Origin: Nocardioides antri
Lineage (GTDB): Bacteria; Actinomycetota; Actinomycetes; Propionibacteriales; Nocardioidaceae
Assembly: GCF_008373765.1 (NCBI RefSeq)
Contig: NZ_VUJW01000003.1
Location: 930,001 to 994,000, forward strand
Direction: 5' to 3'
DNA: 64,000 bases
The translations under genes and the position numbers were made by a program. Within the stretch, counting starts at the first letter, position 1. Each line of letters begins with the position of its first letter. Of the stretch, positions 23,362 through 32,037 are shown piece after piece. The notes beneath the pieces are model-generated. The model had not been told where the DNA came from and did not search any database. It was given only the letters and a program-made list of their open reading frames with translations.

Positions 23362-23757
23362 CTACGGCTTCGCGTGTGCGATCGCCTCGTCCTCCTCGGG
23401 CGAGAGCTCCTGGTCGCTCCGCCACGACGTGACGCTCTTGGCGTAGGTGCGGGCCTCGTTGCGGCCCCGGATCGAGGTGAGCACGACGCCGTCACCGCCG
23501 TCGTCGAGGAGCGCCAGCGACCAGGACAGCCGGCCGCCCATCTCCTCGAACGCGTCGTAGCGCACGACCGCGAGGTGCCGGAGGGCACCGGCCGCCTCCG
23601 CGCGCAGCGCGGCGACCTCGCCCCGGAGCCCGACCACGTCGCCGGGGAGGTCGTCGCCGGAGCCGACCCGGAGCTGTCGTACCTCCAGCAGCGCGAACGC
23701 TGCGACCGCCACCGCCAGGACCGCGACCACCGCGCTGAAACCGGTCAGGAACTCCAC
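23362..23757 (-). CDS. DUF4446-family membrane protein
   Basis: 131 aa from a GTG at 23757. One N-terminal membrane helix (FLTGFSAVVAVLAVAVAAFALL) is followed by a short coiled coil (VVGLRGEVAALRAEAAGALR) and a conserved domain (HLAVVRYDAFEEMGGRLSWSLALLDDGGDGVVL), which is the DUF4446 signature. Function is unknown. It is divergent from pheA (23 bp between starts) and convergent with the fusion gene. Confidence 0.85.
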   Translation of the reverse strand: MEFLTGFSAVVAVLAVAVAAFALLEVRQLRVGSGDDLPGDVVGLRGEVAALRAEAAGALRHLAVVRYDAFEEMGGRLSWSLALLDDGGDGVVLTSIRGRNEARTYAKSVTSWRSDQELSPEEDEAIAHAKP

Positions 23758-23780
23758 GCCGACGAATCTAGACTCTGCAG

Positions 23781-24620
23781 GTGACCACACCGCGACGCAT
23801 CGCCTACCAGGGTGAACCTGGTGCGAACTCCCACCTCGTGTGCCGGCAGCACTACCCCGACTGGGAGGCCGTGCCGTGCGCGTCGTTCGAGGACGTGTTC
23901 GCGGCGGTGACGGGCGGCGACGCCGACCTGGCGATGATCCCGATCGACAACTCGATCGCCGGCCGGGTGGCCGACATCCACCACTTCCTGCCCGAGTCCG
24001 ACCTCCACATCGTCGCCGAGCACTTCCTGCGGATCGAGTTCTCCCTGATGGCGGTGCCGGGCGCGACGGTCGAGACGATCCGCACCGTGCACAGCCACGT
24101 GCACGCCCTCGGCCAATGCCGCAAGGTGATCCGCGAGCTGGGGCTGACCCCGCTCATCTCCGGTGACACGGCCGGCGCCGCCCGCGAGGTGGCGGAGGCC
24201 GCCGACCCGACCCAGGCCGCGATCGCACCGCCGCTCGCGGCGGACATCTACGGTCTCGAGATCCTCCGCTCCGACGTCGAGGACGAGGACCACAACACCA
24301 CCCGGTTCGTCGTGCTCTCCCGCGACTTCGTCGCCGCGCCGCGCGACCGGGGGCCGGTCGTCACGACCTTCGTGTTCAACGTGCGCAACCTCCCGGCGGC
24401 GCTCTACAAGGCACTCGGCGGCTTCGCCACCAACGGCATCAACATGACGAAGCTCGAGAGCTACATGGTCGGCGGCGAGTTCGCCGCGACCCAGTTCCTC
24501 GCCGAGGTCGACGGCCACCCGGACGATCCGGGCCTCAAGCGCGCGCTCGAGGAGCTGACGTTCTTCACGACCGACGTGAAGGTGCTGGGGATCTATCCCG
24601 CCGACCCCTTCCGGGGCTGA
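23781..24620 (+). CDS. pheA: Prephenate dehydratase
   Basis: 279 aa, monofunctional. The catalytic domain (1-180) has AYQGEPGANS, NSIAGRVADIHHFL and the catalytic HNTTRFVVLS (Thr-Arg-Phe). The ACT domain (about 195-275) begins VTTFVFNVRNLPAALYKALG and holds NGINMTKLESYMVGG, where phenylalanine binds for feedback control; the usual ESRP is replaced by ESYM, as in many actinobacterial and alphaproteobacterial enzymes. It converts prephenate to phenylpyruvate. The K+ channel gene starts right after the stop. Confidence 0.95.
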   Translation: MTTPRRIAYQGEPGANSHLVCRQHYPDWEAVPCASFEDVFAAVTGGDADLAMIPIDNSIAGRVADIHHFLPESDLHIVAEHFLRIEFSLMAVPGATVETIRTVHSHVHALGQCRKVIRELGLTPLISGDTAGAAREVAEAADPTQAAIAPPLAADIYGLEILRSDVEDEDHNTTRFVVLSRDFVAAPRDRGPVVTTFVFNVRNLPAALYKALGGFATNGINMTKLESYMVGGEFAATQFLAEVDGHPDDPGLKRALEELTFFTTDVKVLGIYPADPFRG

Positions 24621-24621
24621 C

Positions 24622-25374
24622 GTGACGCGCGTCGAGCAGTGGGAGCGGCGTACCGAGGTCCCGCTGCTGCTCCTGGCGCTGGCGTTCCTCGCCGCCTACG
24701 CGTGGCCGGTCCTCGACCCGGGCCTCCACCCGACGCTGGAGAACGGCCTGCAGGCGCTGTCCTGGGCAGTGTGGGGTGCGTTCCTCGTCGACTTCGGGGT
24801 GCGCGTCTCGCTCGCGGAGCAGCGCGGGCGCTACGTCCTGCGGCACTGGTACGACGTCGCGCTGGTCGTGCTCCCCATGCTGCGCCCGCTCCGGCTGCTC
24901 CGCGCCCTGGCCGTGGCGCGCATCCTCGGCCGGACCTTCGCCCACAACCGCGCGGGACGGGTGACCGTCTACGTCATCGGCGCGACCGTCGCGACGATCG
25001 GCCTCGGCGCGCTGGCCGTGCTCGACGCGGAGCGGGCCGACCCGCACGCCAACATCACCACCTTCGGGGACGCCCTGTGGTGGGCGGTCACCACCGTCAC
25101 CACGGTCGGGTACGGCGACTTCTATCCCGTGTCGACCGGAGGCCGCCTGATCGCGGTCGTGCTGATGCTGGTCGGCATCGCGCTCCTCGGCTCGATCACC
25201 GCGACCATCGCCTCCTGGCTCGTCGCGAGCGCGGCCGAAGCCGAGGAGGAGGAGATGGAGCAGGCCGTCGACGAGTCGACCGCCGCGGTGCTCGCTGCGC
25301 TCGACGACCTCCGGCGCCAGGTCGCGGCCCTCGAGTCCCGCCTCGACGCCGGCGACCCGGCCGCGCCAGACTGA
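24622..25374 (+). CDS. Voltage-gated-type potassium channel
   Basis: 250 aa from a GTG at 24622, one base after the pheA stop. Membrane helices resemble S1-S4 in reduced form (LLLLALAFLAAYAW; LSWAVWGAFLVDFGVRVSL; an Arg-containing LRPLRLLRALAVARILG as S4), then S5, the pore helix and selectivity filter TTVTTVGYGDFYP and S6 (LIAVVLMLVGIALLGSITA). The C-terminus is an acidic coiled coil suited to tetramer assembly. It should be a K+ channel in the plasma membrane. Coupling with pheA looks incidental. Confidence 0.9.
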   Translation: MTRVEQWERRTEVPLLLLALAFLAAYAWPVLDPGLHPTLENGLQALSWAVWGAFLVDFGVRVSLAEQRGRYVLRHWYDVALVVLPMLRPLRLLRALAVARILGRTFAHNRAGRVTVYVIGATVATIGLGALAVLDAERADPHANITTFGDALWWAVTTVTTVGYGDFYPVSTGGRLIAVVLMLVGIALLGSITATIASWLVASAAEAEEEEMEQAVDESTAAVLAALDDLRRQVAALESRLDAGDPAAPD

Positions 25375-25392
25375 CCCCAGCCGCGAAAGCAA

Positions 25393-25409
25393 GGATTGTC
25401 TGACAATCC
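25393..25409. promoter_or_regulatory. Palindromic operator before arginine deiminase
   Basis: GGATTGTC-T-GACAATCC: perfect 8-bp arms around one central base, ending 15 bp before the arcA start. The core TTGTCNGACAA is typical of GntR/FadR-type operators (TNGTNNNACNA). No GntR gene is in the window, so the regulator acts in trans. Confidence 0.6.
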
Positions 25410-25424
25410 ATTAAGGTGCCCGCC

Positions 25425-26657
25425 ATGACCATGTCCCCAGGGAGACCGGGAACCCCCGGCGTCGACAGCGAGGTCGGACGGCTGCGCACGGTGATGCTGC
25501 ACCGGCCCGGGCCCGAGCTGCAGCGCCTCACGCCCCGCAACAACGACCGTCTGCTGTTCGACGGCGTGCCGTGGGTGTCGCGGGCCCAGGACGAGCACGA
25601 CGCGTTCGCGGAGGCGCTGCGGGACCGCGGGGTCGAGGTCGTCTACCTGACCGAGCTGCTGACCGAGACCCTCGCCGAGGCCGAGGCGCGGCACGTCGCG
25701 ATCGAGACCGCCCTCACCGACCTGGACCTCGGCGAGACGCTGCGGCTCTACCTGCGGGAGTTCCTCGGCGACGCGACGCCGGAGGAGCTCTCCGTCTACC
25801 TGACGGCCGGCATCCGCAACGACGAGGTGCGCGGGGGCTTCGGGCTGGTGACCAGCCTGCTGGCGTTCGACGACTTCCTCGTCGACCCGCTGCCCAACCT
25901 GCTCTTCACCCGCGACTCCTCGGTGTGGGTGCGCGACCGGGTCGCGATCACGTCGCTCGCCATGCCCGCCCGCAAGCGCGAGACCCAGCTGACCGAGCTG
26001 ATCTACCGCCACCACCCGCGGTTCGCGGCCAGCCCGCGGATCCTCGGCCACCACTTCGAGCACGTCGAGGGCGGCGACGTGCTCCTGCTCTCGTCCGGCG
26101 TGATCGCCGTCGGCGTCGGCGAGCGCACGACGCCCGCCGGGGCCGAGCGGTTCGCCCGCCAGGTGTTCGAGGCCGGCCTGGCCGAGACCGTGCTCGCCGT
26201 ACCCATCGCGCAGGAGCGCGCCACCATGCACCTCGACACCGTCTGCACCATGGTCGACGTCGACAAGGTCGTGATGTATCCCAACGTCGCGCACACCCTC
26301 ACGGCGTACGCCGTCACCCGTCGTCCGGACGCCGACCCTGCGCACCTGGAGCTCGACGTCGCGGCGCCCGAGCCGTTCCTGGTCGCAGCGGCGAAGGCGA
26401 TGCAGCTCGACACGCTGCACCAGATCGACACCGGCCTCGACCCGGTGACCGCCGAGCGCGAGCAGTGGGACGACGGCAACAACACCCTGGCGCTGGCGCC
26501 GCGACTGGCGGTCGCCTACGAGCGCAACGACGGCACGAACAGCCGGCTCGAGGCCGCCGGCATCGAGGTGATCCGGATCGCCGGCTCCGAGCTCGGCTCC
26601 GGACGGGGCGGCCCGCGGTGCATGAGCTGTCCCATAGCGCGTGACCCGCTCCCCTGA
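25425..26657 (+). CDS. arcA: Arginine deiminase
   Basis: 410 aa, normal length. Guanidine-modifying enzyme motifs are visible: [24 protein letters not shown] (His/Glu/Asp region), [14 protein letters not shown] (catalytic His) and the nucleophile in [11 protein letters not shown] (Cys in RCMSC). It converts arginine to citrulline and ammonia, usually for ATP production or acid resistance via arcB/arcC. Those partners are not adjacent here, so this is a solitary arcA. An ATG three codons upstream (25416) is possible. Control by the palindrome at 25393-25409 is likely. Confidence 0.95.
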   Translation: MTMSPGRPGTPGVDSEVGRLRTVMLHRPGPELQRLTPRNNDRLLFDGVPWVSRAQDEHDAFAEALRDRGVEVVYLTELLTETLAEAEARHVAIETALTDLDLGETLRLYLREFLGDATPEELSVYLTAGIRNDEVRGGFGLVTSLLAFDDFLVDPLPNLLFTRDSSVWVRDRVAITSLAMPARKRETQLTELIYRHHPRFAASPRILGHHFEHVEGGDVLLLSSGVIAVGVGERTTPAGAERFARQVFEAGLAETVLAVPIAQERATMHLDTVCTMVDVDKVVMYPNVAHTLTAYAVTRRPDADPAHLELDVAAPEPFLVAAAKAMQLDTLHQIDTGLDPVTAEREQWDDGNNTLALAPRLAVAYERNDGTNSRLEAAGIEVIRIAGSELGSGRGGPRCMSCPIARDPLP

Positions 26658-26727
26658 CGGAGCGTTACGGATAAGGTCACATCAGCGCGGGTGCCGCGCA
26701 TGGGGAGACCGCACCGAAAGGGTCAGC

Positions 26728-27096
26728 ATGGCAACGTTCTTCGAGCACTTCACTCCCAAAGAGGTCGCAAAGATCAGCGGCGTCGGACGCCGCGTGCATC
26801 TTCCGGAGGGCTGGTCCCCGATCTGGAAGGACACCCCTGCCGACAAGGCCTACATCATCCTCGACGGCAAGGTCTCGGTGCGCCGTGACGGCAAGGAGAT
26901 CGCGCAGCTCGGCGCAGGTGACATCGTCGGCGAGGCCGCGATCGTCGGCCACAAGCTGCGCAACGCGACCGTCGTCGCGCTGACCCCGCTCGACACCATC
27001 CACCTCACCGACGAGACGCTCGTCCAGCTCGACAAGGAGATGCCGACGTTCCACGCGGCGCTGCTCGAGGTCGCGCAGTCACGCGTCAACGACTGA
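26728..27096 (+). CDS. Cyclic nucleotide-binding domain protein
   Basis: 122 aa, nearly a single cNMP-binding domain: YIILDGKVSVRRDGKEIAQLGAGD as beta strands and GDIVGEAAIVGHKLRNATVVAL as the phosphate-binding cassette (GEAA..RNATV resembles GExA..RxAxV). No effector domain is attached, so it would act as a cAMP-responsive partner. It lies 5 bp before the adenylate cyclase start, making a two-gene cAMP module. The start at 26728 has a weak AAAGGG ribosome-binding site. Confidence 0.85.
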   Translation: MATFFEHFTPKEVAKISGVGRRVHLPEGWSPIWKDTPADKAYIILDGKVSVRRDGKEIAQLGAGDIVGEAAIVGHKLRNATVVALTPLDTIHLTDETLVQLDKEMPTFHAALLEVAQSRVND

Positions 27097-27101
27097 ACGT
27101 C

Positions 27102-28151
27102 TTGTCGCCTGCCCCCGAGAGCCCCGCCGACGAGGCCACACCGCCGTCGGCCGGCACGGGTGCGCTCGACGCCCTCGAGGAGCGCCTGCTCGGCGAGGAC
27201 CCCAGCCTCACCCAGGCCGAGGTCGCCGAGCAGGCCGGTCTGTCGCTGGAGCTCGCCCGCGAGCTCTGGCACCTGCTCGGCTTCGCCCATGCCGAGCCCG
27301 ACGACCGCGCGTTCACGCAGCAGGACGTCCAGGCGCTCCGGTTCACCCAGGACCTGATGGACCTCGGCGTCATCGACGGTGACCGCCAGGACGGCCTGGT
27401 CCGCACCCTCGGCCGCAGCTTCGCGCGGCTGGCCGAGTGGCAGGTCAACCTGCTGGCCGACACGGCCCGGGAGAGCGGGATCGACCCGACCGACGGGCTC
27501 ATCGGTCTCGCCGACGAGGTGATGCCGCGGGTCGAGAGCCTGCAGAGCTACATCTGGCGGCGACACCTGCTGAGCGTCGCCTCGCGGATGCTGGCCGTCG
27601 CGGGCTCCGGCGGGAGCCTGAGCGACCGGGCCGTCTGCTTCGTCGACATCGTCGGCTACACCTCACGATCGCGGACCCTGTCCGAGCGCGAGCTGGTCGC
27701 CTGGCTCGAGGCGTTCGAGACCGCCGCCCTCGACATCGTGATCGACCACAACGGCCGGATCATCAAGAACATCGGCGACGAGCTGCTCATCGTCGCCGAC
27801 ACCGCGCAGGACGCCGCGGCGATCGCGACGGAGCTGACCCGCCGCGGCGCCGACGAGGACGACGAGTTCCCCGGGGTGCGCGCCGGTGTCGCCTACGGCG
27901 AGGTCGTCACCCGGCTCGGCGACGTGTTCGGGCCGACCGTCAACATCGCGTCCCGGCTGACCAATGTCGCCCGGCCCTGCACGGTGCTCATCGACAGCGG
28001 GATGTACGCCGCGCTCACCGGCGCCGACGAGGACGACGACGACCACGAGCCGAGCGACACCGACGAGTCGCCGTACCGCTTCCGCCGGGTGCGCCGGATC
28101 TCGGTCAAGGGCTACTCCCGCCTCAAGGCCTGGGCGCTCCAGCCCCGCTGA
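27102..28151 (+). CDS. Class III adenylate cyclase
   Basis: 349 aa from a TTG at 27102. The N-terminal regulatory domain (about 20-150: LTQAEVAEQAGLSLELAREL, HLLGFAHAEPDDRAFTQQDV) resembles the autoinhibitory pH-sensing region of mycobacterial Rv1264/Rv2212-type cyclases. The catalytic domain (about 170-310) has the metal aspartates in VCFVDIVGYTSRS and IKNIGDELLIV, and NIASRLTNVARP for the transition state. It makes cAMP from ATP. It is coupled to a cNMP-binding protein gene, which suggests a local synthesis/sensing circuit. Confidence 0.92.
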   Translation: MSPAPESPADEATPPSAGTGALDALEERLLGEDPSLTQAEVAEQAGLSLELARELWHLLGFAHAEPDDRAFTQQDVQALRFTQDLMDLGVIDGDRQDGLVRTLGRSFARLAEWQVNLLADTARESGIDPTDGLIGLADEVMPRVESLQSYIWRRHLLSVASRMLAVAGSGGSLSDRAVCFVDIVGYTSRSRTLSERELVAWLEAFETAALDIVIDHNGRIIKNIGDELLIVADTAQDAAAIATELTRRGADEDDEFPGVRAGVAYGEVVTRLGDVFGPTVNIASRLTNVARPCTVLIDSGMYAALTGADEDDDDHEPSDTDESPYRFRRVRRISVKGYSRLKAWALQPR

Positions 28152-28176
28152 CGTCCGACCCAGCGGGCCGTGAGGG

Positions 28177-29127
28177 TCAGCGGATGGTGACCTGGCGGTT
28201 CGCCAGCCCGGCCCGCGCGGATCGCTCCTCGGTGGTGAGGTCGGCGTCGTTCGCGAGGGCCGCGTCGAGGCGGGTGCGCAGCTCGGCGGCGCCGTCCTCG
28301 ACCCCCTCGACGCCGGTGCCCGGGGGGAGCTCCCAGACGGGGGCGACCACGCCGTGCGCGCGGAACATGCCGATCAGCCGGGCGTCCTCGACGACCCGGT
28401 CCGCACCGGCGACGTGCAGCCGCGCGAACGCGTCGAGCAGCGCGTCCTCGGACTCCGGCATCACCCAGCGCAGGAACTCCTTGTCGCCCAGGTGGGTCCA
28501 GTACGCCGCCGGGACCGACGCCAGCCGGGCAGTCGGCGAGGCGGCGCCCTGCGCCTGCTCGAGCGCGGCCGCGAGCTCCTGGGAGTCCTCGACGTCTTCA
28601 ATGTCCGACACCCAGAAGTCGAAGCCCTCGTGCACCTCGATCCGCAGCGGTTCGTCGGCGACCAGGTCCTGCAGCCGCGGACCCTCGCCCGGCGGGTCGG
28701 TCAGGCCGATCATCGACGTGCCGGGCTCGGCGTCGAGCGCGGCCAGCAGCACCGCGGCGAGGTCCCGGGACGGGTCGCCGAAGCTGTGCTGGACCTGGAG
28801 GCCGAGCCAGACCTCGCCGCTGTCGCGGACCATGGCCGGGGCAGCCATCGGCAGCAGCGTGCAGACGCGCACCGACCGGTCGCTGTGCTCACCGGTCAGC
28901 GGCAGCACCGCCGTCGCCGCCGGCACCAGCTCACGCAGCGCCACCAGGTCGCACTCCGAGGCGAGGCCCTCGAACGGGCGCTTCACGAACACGGTGCCGC
29001 CGCCGGGAGCCCCGTGGCACGCCTTGTAGCGCTTCCCCGAGCCGCAGGGGCACGGCTGGCGGGGCCCGACCTCGCCGGGCGCGGTGGACTCGACGGCACG
29101 GGACTTCGCGCGGTTCTTCTTGGCCAT
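28177..29127 (-). CDS. DUF5926-type protein with SEC-C zinc motif
   Basis: 316 aa. Residues 1-50 are Lys-rich (MAKKNRAKSRAVES) followed by the SEC-C metal-binding motif PCPCGSGKRYKACHG. The remaining domain (about 55-316) contains CTLLPMAAPAMVRDSGEVWL and WVMPESEDALLDAFARLHV and matches conserved actinobacterial proteins of unknown function (DUF5926). SEC-C motifs bind zinc and often protein or RNA partners such as SecB or ribosomes. It starts 12 bp after the GDPD gene's stop on the same strand. Confidence 0.8.
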   Translation of the reverse strand: MAKKNRAKSRAVESTAPGEVGPRQPCPCGSGKRYKACHGAPGGGTVFVKRPFEGLASECDLVALRELVPAATAVLPLTGEHSDRSVRVCTLLPMAAPAMVRDSGEVWLGLQVQHSFGDPSRDLAAVLLAALDAEPGTSMIGLTDPPGEGPRLQDLVADEPLRIEVHEGFDFWVSDIEDVEDSQELAAALEQAQGAASPTARLASVPAAYWTHLGDKEFLRWVMPESEDALLDAFARLHVAGADRVVEDARLIGMFRAHGVVAPVWELPPGTGVEGVEDGAAELRTRLDAALANDADLTTEERSARAGLANRQVTIR

Positions 29128-29138
29128 GGCCAGGAAAC

Positions 29139-29954
29139 CTATCCGGCCACCCCGGAGGACCCGCCGCGGGCATCCAGCAGGTCGAGGAGGTACGCCGGCC
29201 GGTCGGTGATGACGGCTCGCACTCCCATCCGCAGGCAGAGGTCGAGGTCGGCCTCGGTGTTGACGGTCCAGACGTGGATCGTGCGGTCCCGCCGGCCCAT
29301 GTCCTGCACGGCCTTGGGGTGCTCGCGCAGCAGGTTGATGCCGGGACCCATGATCGTGTCGCTGCTGAGGACCCGGCGCAGCATCGGCCACGCCGCCACC
29401 TTGTCGATGAGCTGCACCCGCTGCACGTCGGGCGCCAGCCGCTCCACCCGCTGCAGCGCGGTGAAGGAGAAGCTCATCACCCGGGCCGGGGAGCCGGGCA
29501 CGTCCCACCCGAAGTCCCGCAGCATCTCGACCAGCCGCTTCTCGACCAGCCCCCCGAAGCGGGTCGGGTGCTTGGTCTCGATCGCCACCTCCACCCGCCG
29601 GTCGTAGTCGGCGACCGTCTCCAGCAGCTTGCGCAGCGTCAGCACCTTGCCGAGCTCCTCGTCCTGGTCGGGGGCCTCGTCGTCGAGGTCGGACCAGGGG
29701 TTCTTCCAGGCGCTGAAGTCGAGCTCGTTGAGCTCGGCGAGGTCCATCGTCGAGACCAGCCCGCGGGTGCTCGCCGTACGACGGAGGTCGCGGTCGTGCA
29801 CGCACACCAGGTGTCCGTCGGCGGTCAGCCGCACGTCGCACTCCAGGCCGCCGGCCCCTGCGTCCAGGGCTTCCAGGTAGGCGCCCAGGGTGTGCTCGGC
29901 GATCTCGTGACTCGCGCCCCGATGGGCGACGACCTGAGGTCGCATGATGTGCAT
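29139..29954 (-). CDS. Glycerophosphodiester phosphodiesterase
   Basis: 271 aa from ATG 29954 (MHIMRPQVVAHRG); ATG 29945 is equally plausible. The GDPD active site is complete: VVAHRGASHEIAEHT (His/Arg), GGLECDVRLTADGHLVCVHD (Glu, Asp, His) and VEVAIETKH. A TIM-barrel enzyme that hydrolyses glycerophosphodiesters to glycerol-3-phosphate and an alcohol. No signal peptide, so it is probably cytoplasmic. It precedes the SEC-C gene in a leftward pair and is divergent from the PopR-like regulator gene. Confidence 0.92.
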   Translation of the reverse strand: MHIMRPQVVAHRGASHEIAEHTLGAYLEALDAGAGGLECDVRLTADGHLVCVHDRDLRRTASTRGLVSTMDLAELNELDFSAWKNPWSDLDDEAPDQDEELGKVLTLRKLLETVADYDRRVEVAIETKHPTRFGGLVEKRLVEMLRDFGWDVPGSPARVMSFSFTALQRVERLAPDVQRVQLIDKVAAWPMLRRVLSSDTIMGPGINLLREHPKAVQDMGRRDRTIHVWTVNTEADLDLCLRMGVRAVITDRPAYLLDLLDARGGSSGVAG

Positions 29955-30049
29955 GATGCCCCAGCCGGGTGACCGACAGCGAGGTCGCGGCCGTACGCCG
30001 CCAGCGAACATCCTGTTGCGCGCCGGCCGACCCGGCCTAACGTCATCCC

Positions 30050-30358
30050 ATGGGCGAGGTCATCAGGTTCCCGGCTCCTACGACACCGGCCACGACGCCG
30101 CCTCGGGTCGAGCCGCTGTGGCGCGAGGCGGCCGGCGAGGAGCTGCGGCAGGAGCGGCAGCGCAGCGAGCGGACGCTGGCCGACGTCGCCGGGAAGGCCG
30201 GCATCTCGGTGCAGTACCTCTCCGAGGTCGAGCGCGGCCGCAAGGAGCCGAGCTCCGAGGTGCTGGCAGCCGTCGCCGGCGCGCTCGGGCTCCGGATGGC
30301 CGACCTGACCCTCAGGGTCGCGCGGCGGCTGCACGGGCCGGTCTGCCTCGCGGCATAG
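30050..30358 (+). CDS. XRE-family activator, PopR/ClgR-like, with C-terminal LAA degron
   Basis: 102 aa. The HTH at about residues 40-90 (RTLADVAGKAGISVQYLSEV, ERGRKEPSSEVLAAVAGAL) closely resembles ClgR/PopR regulators of clp genes in actinobacteria. The protein ends CLAA; in Streptomyces such alanine ends make PopR and ClgR substrates of ClpP1P2, which I cite from general knowledge. A clpP pair lies nearby (30733-31943) with a TCTGCT-N3-AGCAGA palindrome before it. I infer it activates that pair when the main Clp protease is saturated. Confidence 0.75.
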   Translation: MGEVIRFPAPTTPATTPPRVEPLWREAAGEELRQERQRSERTLADVAGKAGISVQYLSEVERGRKEPSSEVLAAVAGALGLRMADLTLRVARRLHGPVCLAA

Positions 30359-30366
30359 GACGCCTT

Positions 30367-30401
30367 GGTTTCGAGGCGCGCTAGCGCCGAGCCTCGAAAC
30401 C
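30367..30401. repeat. Palindromic repeat / possible terminator
   Basis: GGTTTCGAGGC and its perfect complement flank a 13-nt centre that itself contains the palindrome GCGCTAGCGC. It starts 8 bp after the PopR-like stop and no T-run follows, so it is either a terminator or a REP-like dispersed element related to the GGTCTCGA repeats found later in the window. Confidence 0.55.
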
Positions 30402-30472
30402 CCGGCAGGGTCAGGGGACGGTCAGGGTCGGTCCCCGATGTCGTGCGGGCCGCGGCGGAGCACGCTGGGCTC

Positions 30473-30712
30473 ATGAGCAGCTACGAGCCCTACCCGCTTC
30501 CCGTGCCCACCGCGCAGCCGCGCGCCCGCACCCTTCTCGTCCGCAGCCGCGACGACAAGATGGTCGCCGGCGTCTGCGGCGGCTTCTCCGACTTCACCGG
30601 CATCGACGCCAACCTGATCCGGATCTTCCTGGTCGCCTCCACCGTCCTCGGCTTCGGATCGCCGATCATCCTCTACCTCGCCGCCTGGCTCCTGATGCCG
30701 CAGGGCGACTGA
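30473..30712 (+). CDS. PspC-domain membrane protein
   Basis: 79 aa. A PspC domain fills residues about 20-79: LLVRSRDDKMVAGVCGGFSD, FTGIDANLIRIFLVASTVLG and ILYLAAWLLMPQ. The latter two parts form membrane helices. Stand-alone PspC proteins are associated with envelope stress. The N-terminus is Pro-rich. It is convergent with the clpP pair and may belong to the same stress response as the upstream PopR-like gene, but the palindrome between them may end that transcript. Confidence 0.85.
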   Translation: MSSYEPYPLPVPTAQPRARTLLVRSRDDKMVAGVCGGFSDFTGIDANLIRIFLVASTVLGFGSPIILYLAAWLLMPQGD

Positions 30713-30732
30713 GTCTCGGCGGGCCCGACCCG

Positions 30733-31329
30733 TCAGGCAGCCTTGCGTGACTCCAGCACCGCGTCGGCCAGCCCGTAGGCGACCGCCGCGTCCGCGTCCA
30801 GGATGAGGTCGCGGTCGGTGTCCTCGCGCAGCCGTGCGACCGACTGCCCGGTGTGCCGGGCGAGGACCTGCTCCATGGTGGTCCGCAGCCGCACGATCTC
30901 CTTGGCCTGCACGGCGAGGTCGGGCAGCGTCCCCTGCCCGCTCCCGGACGGCTGGTGGAGGATCACCCGGGCGTTCGGCAGGACCGACCGCCGACCGGGC
31001 GCACCGGCCGCCAGGAGCACCGCAGCCGAGGACGCCGCCTGGCCGATGCAGGTCGTTGCCACCGGGGCCCGCACGAACTGCATCGTGTCGTAGATCCCGA
31101 GCATCGCCGTGACCGAGCCGCCGGGCGAGTTGAGGTACACGCTGATCGGGCTGTCCGGGCTGTCCGCCTCGAGGTGCAGCAGCTGGGCGATCACCACGTT
31201 GGCGACCCCGTCGTCGATCTCCGTGCCGATGTAGACGACCCGGTCGCTGAGCAGCCGGCTGTAGACGTCGACCGCCCGCTCGCCGCGCACGGTCTTCTCG
31301 ATCACGCTGGGGATCGTGTACTGGCTCAT
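30733..31329 (-). CDS. clpP: ClpP protease subunit (second of a ClpP3/ClpP4-type pair)
   Basis: 198 aa from ATG 31329, overlapping the upstream clpP stop by 4 bp. The Ser-His-Asp triad: [11 protein letters not shown] (Ser), [10 protein letters not shown] (His), [12 protein letters not shown] (Asp). N-terminal [20 protein letters not shown] is the ClpP axial-loop region. Two tandem clpP genes normally form a mixed 14-mer that works with ClpX or ClpC. Location by a PopR-like gene points to the accessory clpP3P4-like pair rather than the essential clpP1P2. Confidence 0.93.
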   Translation of the reverse strand: MSQYTIPSVIEKTVRGERAVDVYSRLLSDRVVYIGTEIDDGVANVVIAQLLHLEADSPDSPISVYLNSPGGSVTAMLGIYDTMQFVRAPVATTCIGQAASSAAVLLAAGAPGRRSVLPNARVILHQPSGSGQGTLPDLAVQAKEIVRLRTTMEQVLARHTGQSVARLREDTDRDLILDADAAVAYGLADAVLESRKAA

Positions 31330-31943
31330 CGGACGCCTCCGAACGCAGCCGAGGTCCGGGTCGGCGCGACCGCGCGTACGTCGGTGAGCACCTCGTCGAC
31401 GAACCCGTAGGCCTTCGCCTCCTCGGCCGTGAACCAGCGGTCGCGACGGGCGTCCTTCTCGACCCGCTCGACCGACTGCCCGGTGTGCTCGGCGATGAGG
31501 CTCATCAGGACGTGCTTGGTGTGCTCGAGGTTCTCGGCCTGGATCTCGATGTCGATCGCGGTGCCGCCGATCCCGGCCGAGCCCTGGTGCAGCAGCACCC
31601 GCGCGTGCGGCAGGACGTACCTCTTGCCGGGCGTGCCGGCCGAGAGCAGGAACTGGCCCATGCTGGCCGCCAGGCCCATCGCCAGGGTGCTGACGTCGTT
31701 GGGGATCATCCGCATCGTGTCGTAGATCGCGAGCCCCGCGCTCACGGAGCCTCCGGGGCTGTTGATGTAGAGGCTGATGTCGCGGTGCGGGTCCTCCGCC
31801 GAGAGCAGCAGGAGCGCCGCGCAGAGCCGGTTCGCGATGCGGTCGTCGACCTCCTGCCCGAGCACGATGATGCGTTGCTCCAGGAGTCGCGAGGTGAGCT
31901 GGTCGTCGACCATCAGGAGTGGCCGCTCGGGTGGGTTCGTCAT
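31326..31943 (-). CDS. clpP: ClpP protease subunit (first of the pair)
   Basis: 205 aa from ATG 31943. Catalytic residues lie in [13 protein letters not shown] (Ser), [12 protein letters not shown] (His) and [12 protein letters not shown] (Asp). [10 protein letters not shown]-type oxyanion segment is present as [13 protein letters not shown]. It is transcribed first; the second clpP follows with an ATGA overlap, giving equal synthesis. A 15-bp palindrome 42 bp upstream of the start (31985-31999) is the probable activator site. The divergent methylase gene starts 94 bp away. Confidence 0.94.
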   Translation of the reverse strand: MTNPPERPLLMVDDQLTSRLLEQRIIVLGQEVDDRIANRLCAALLLLSAEDPHRDISLYINSPGGSVSAGLAIYDTMRMIPNDVSTLAMGLAASMGQFLLSAGTPGKRYVLPHARVLLHQGSAGIGGTAIDIEIQAENLEHTKHVLMSLIAEHTGQSVERVEKDARRDRWFTAEEAKAYGFVDEVLTDVRAVAPTRTSAAFGGVR

Positions 31944-31984
31944 GCCTCCACGGTGCGGGAGCGACAGCGCGCGCCCAAGGGGAC

Positions 31985-31999
31985 TCTGCTGCCAGCAGA
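31985..31999. promoter_or_regulatory. PopR-type operator upstream of the clpP pair
   Basis: TCTGCTGCCAGCAGA, 7-bp perfect arms around one base, 42 bp before the first clpP start. It closely fits the TCTGCC-N3-GGCAGA site I recall for Streptomyces PopR. The PopR-like gene at 30050 encodes the likely binder. It may also affect the divergent methylase gene. Confidence 0.65.
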
Positions 32000-32037
32000 T
32001 CCGCCCGCAGCAGCAGGACGGCGGTAGGGTCCGGCGG

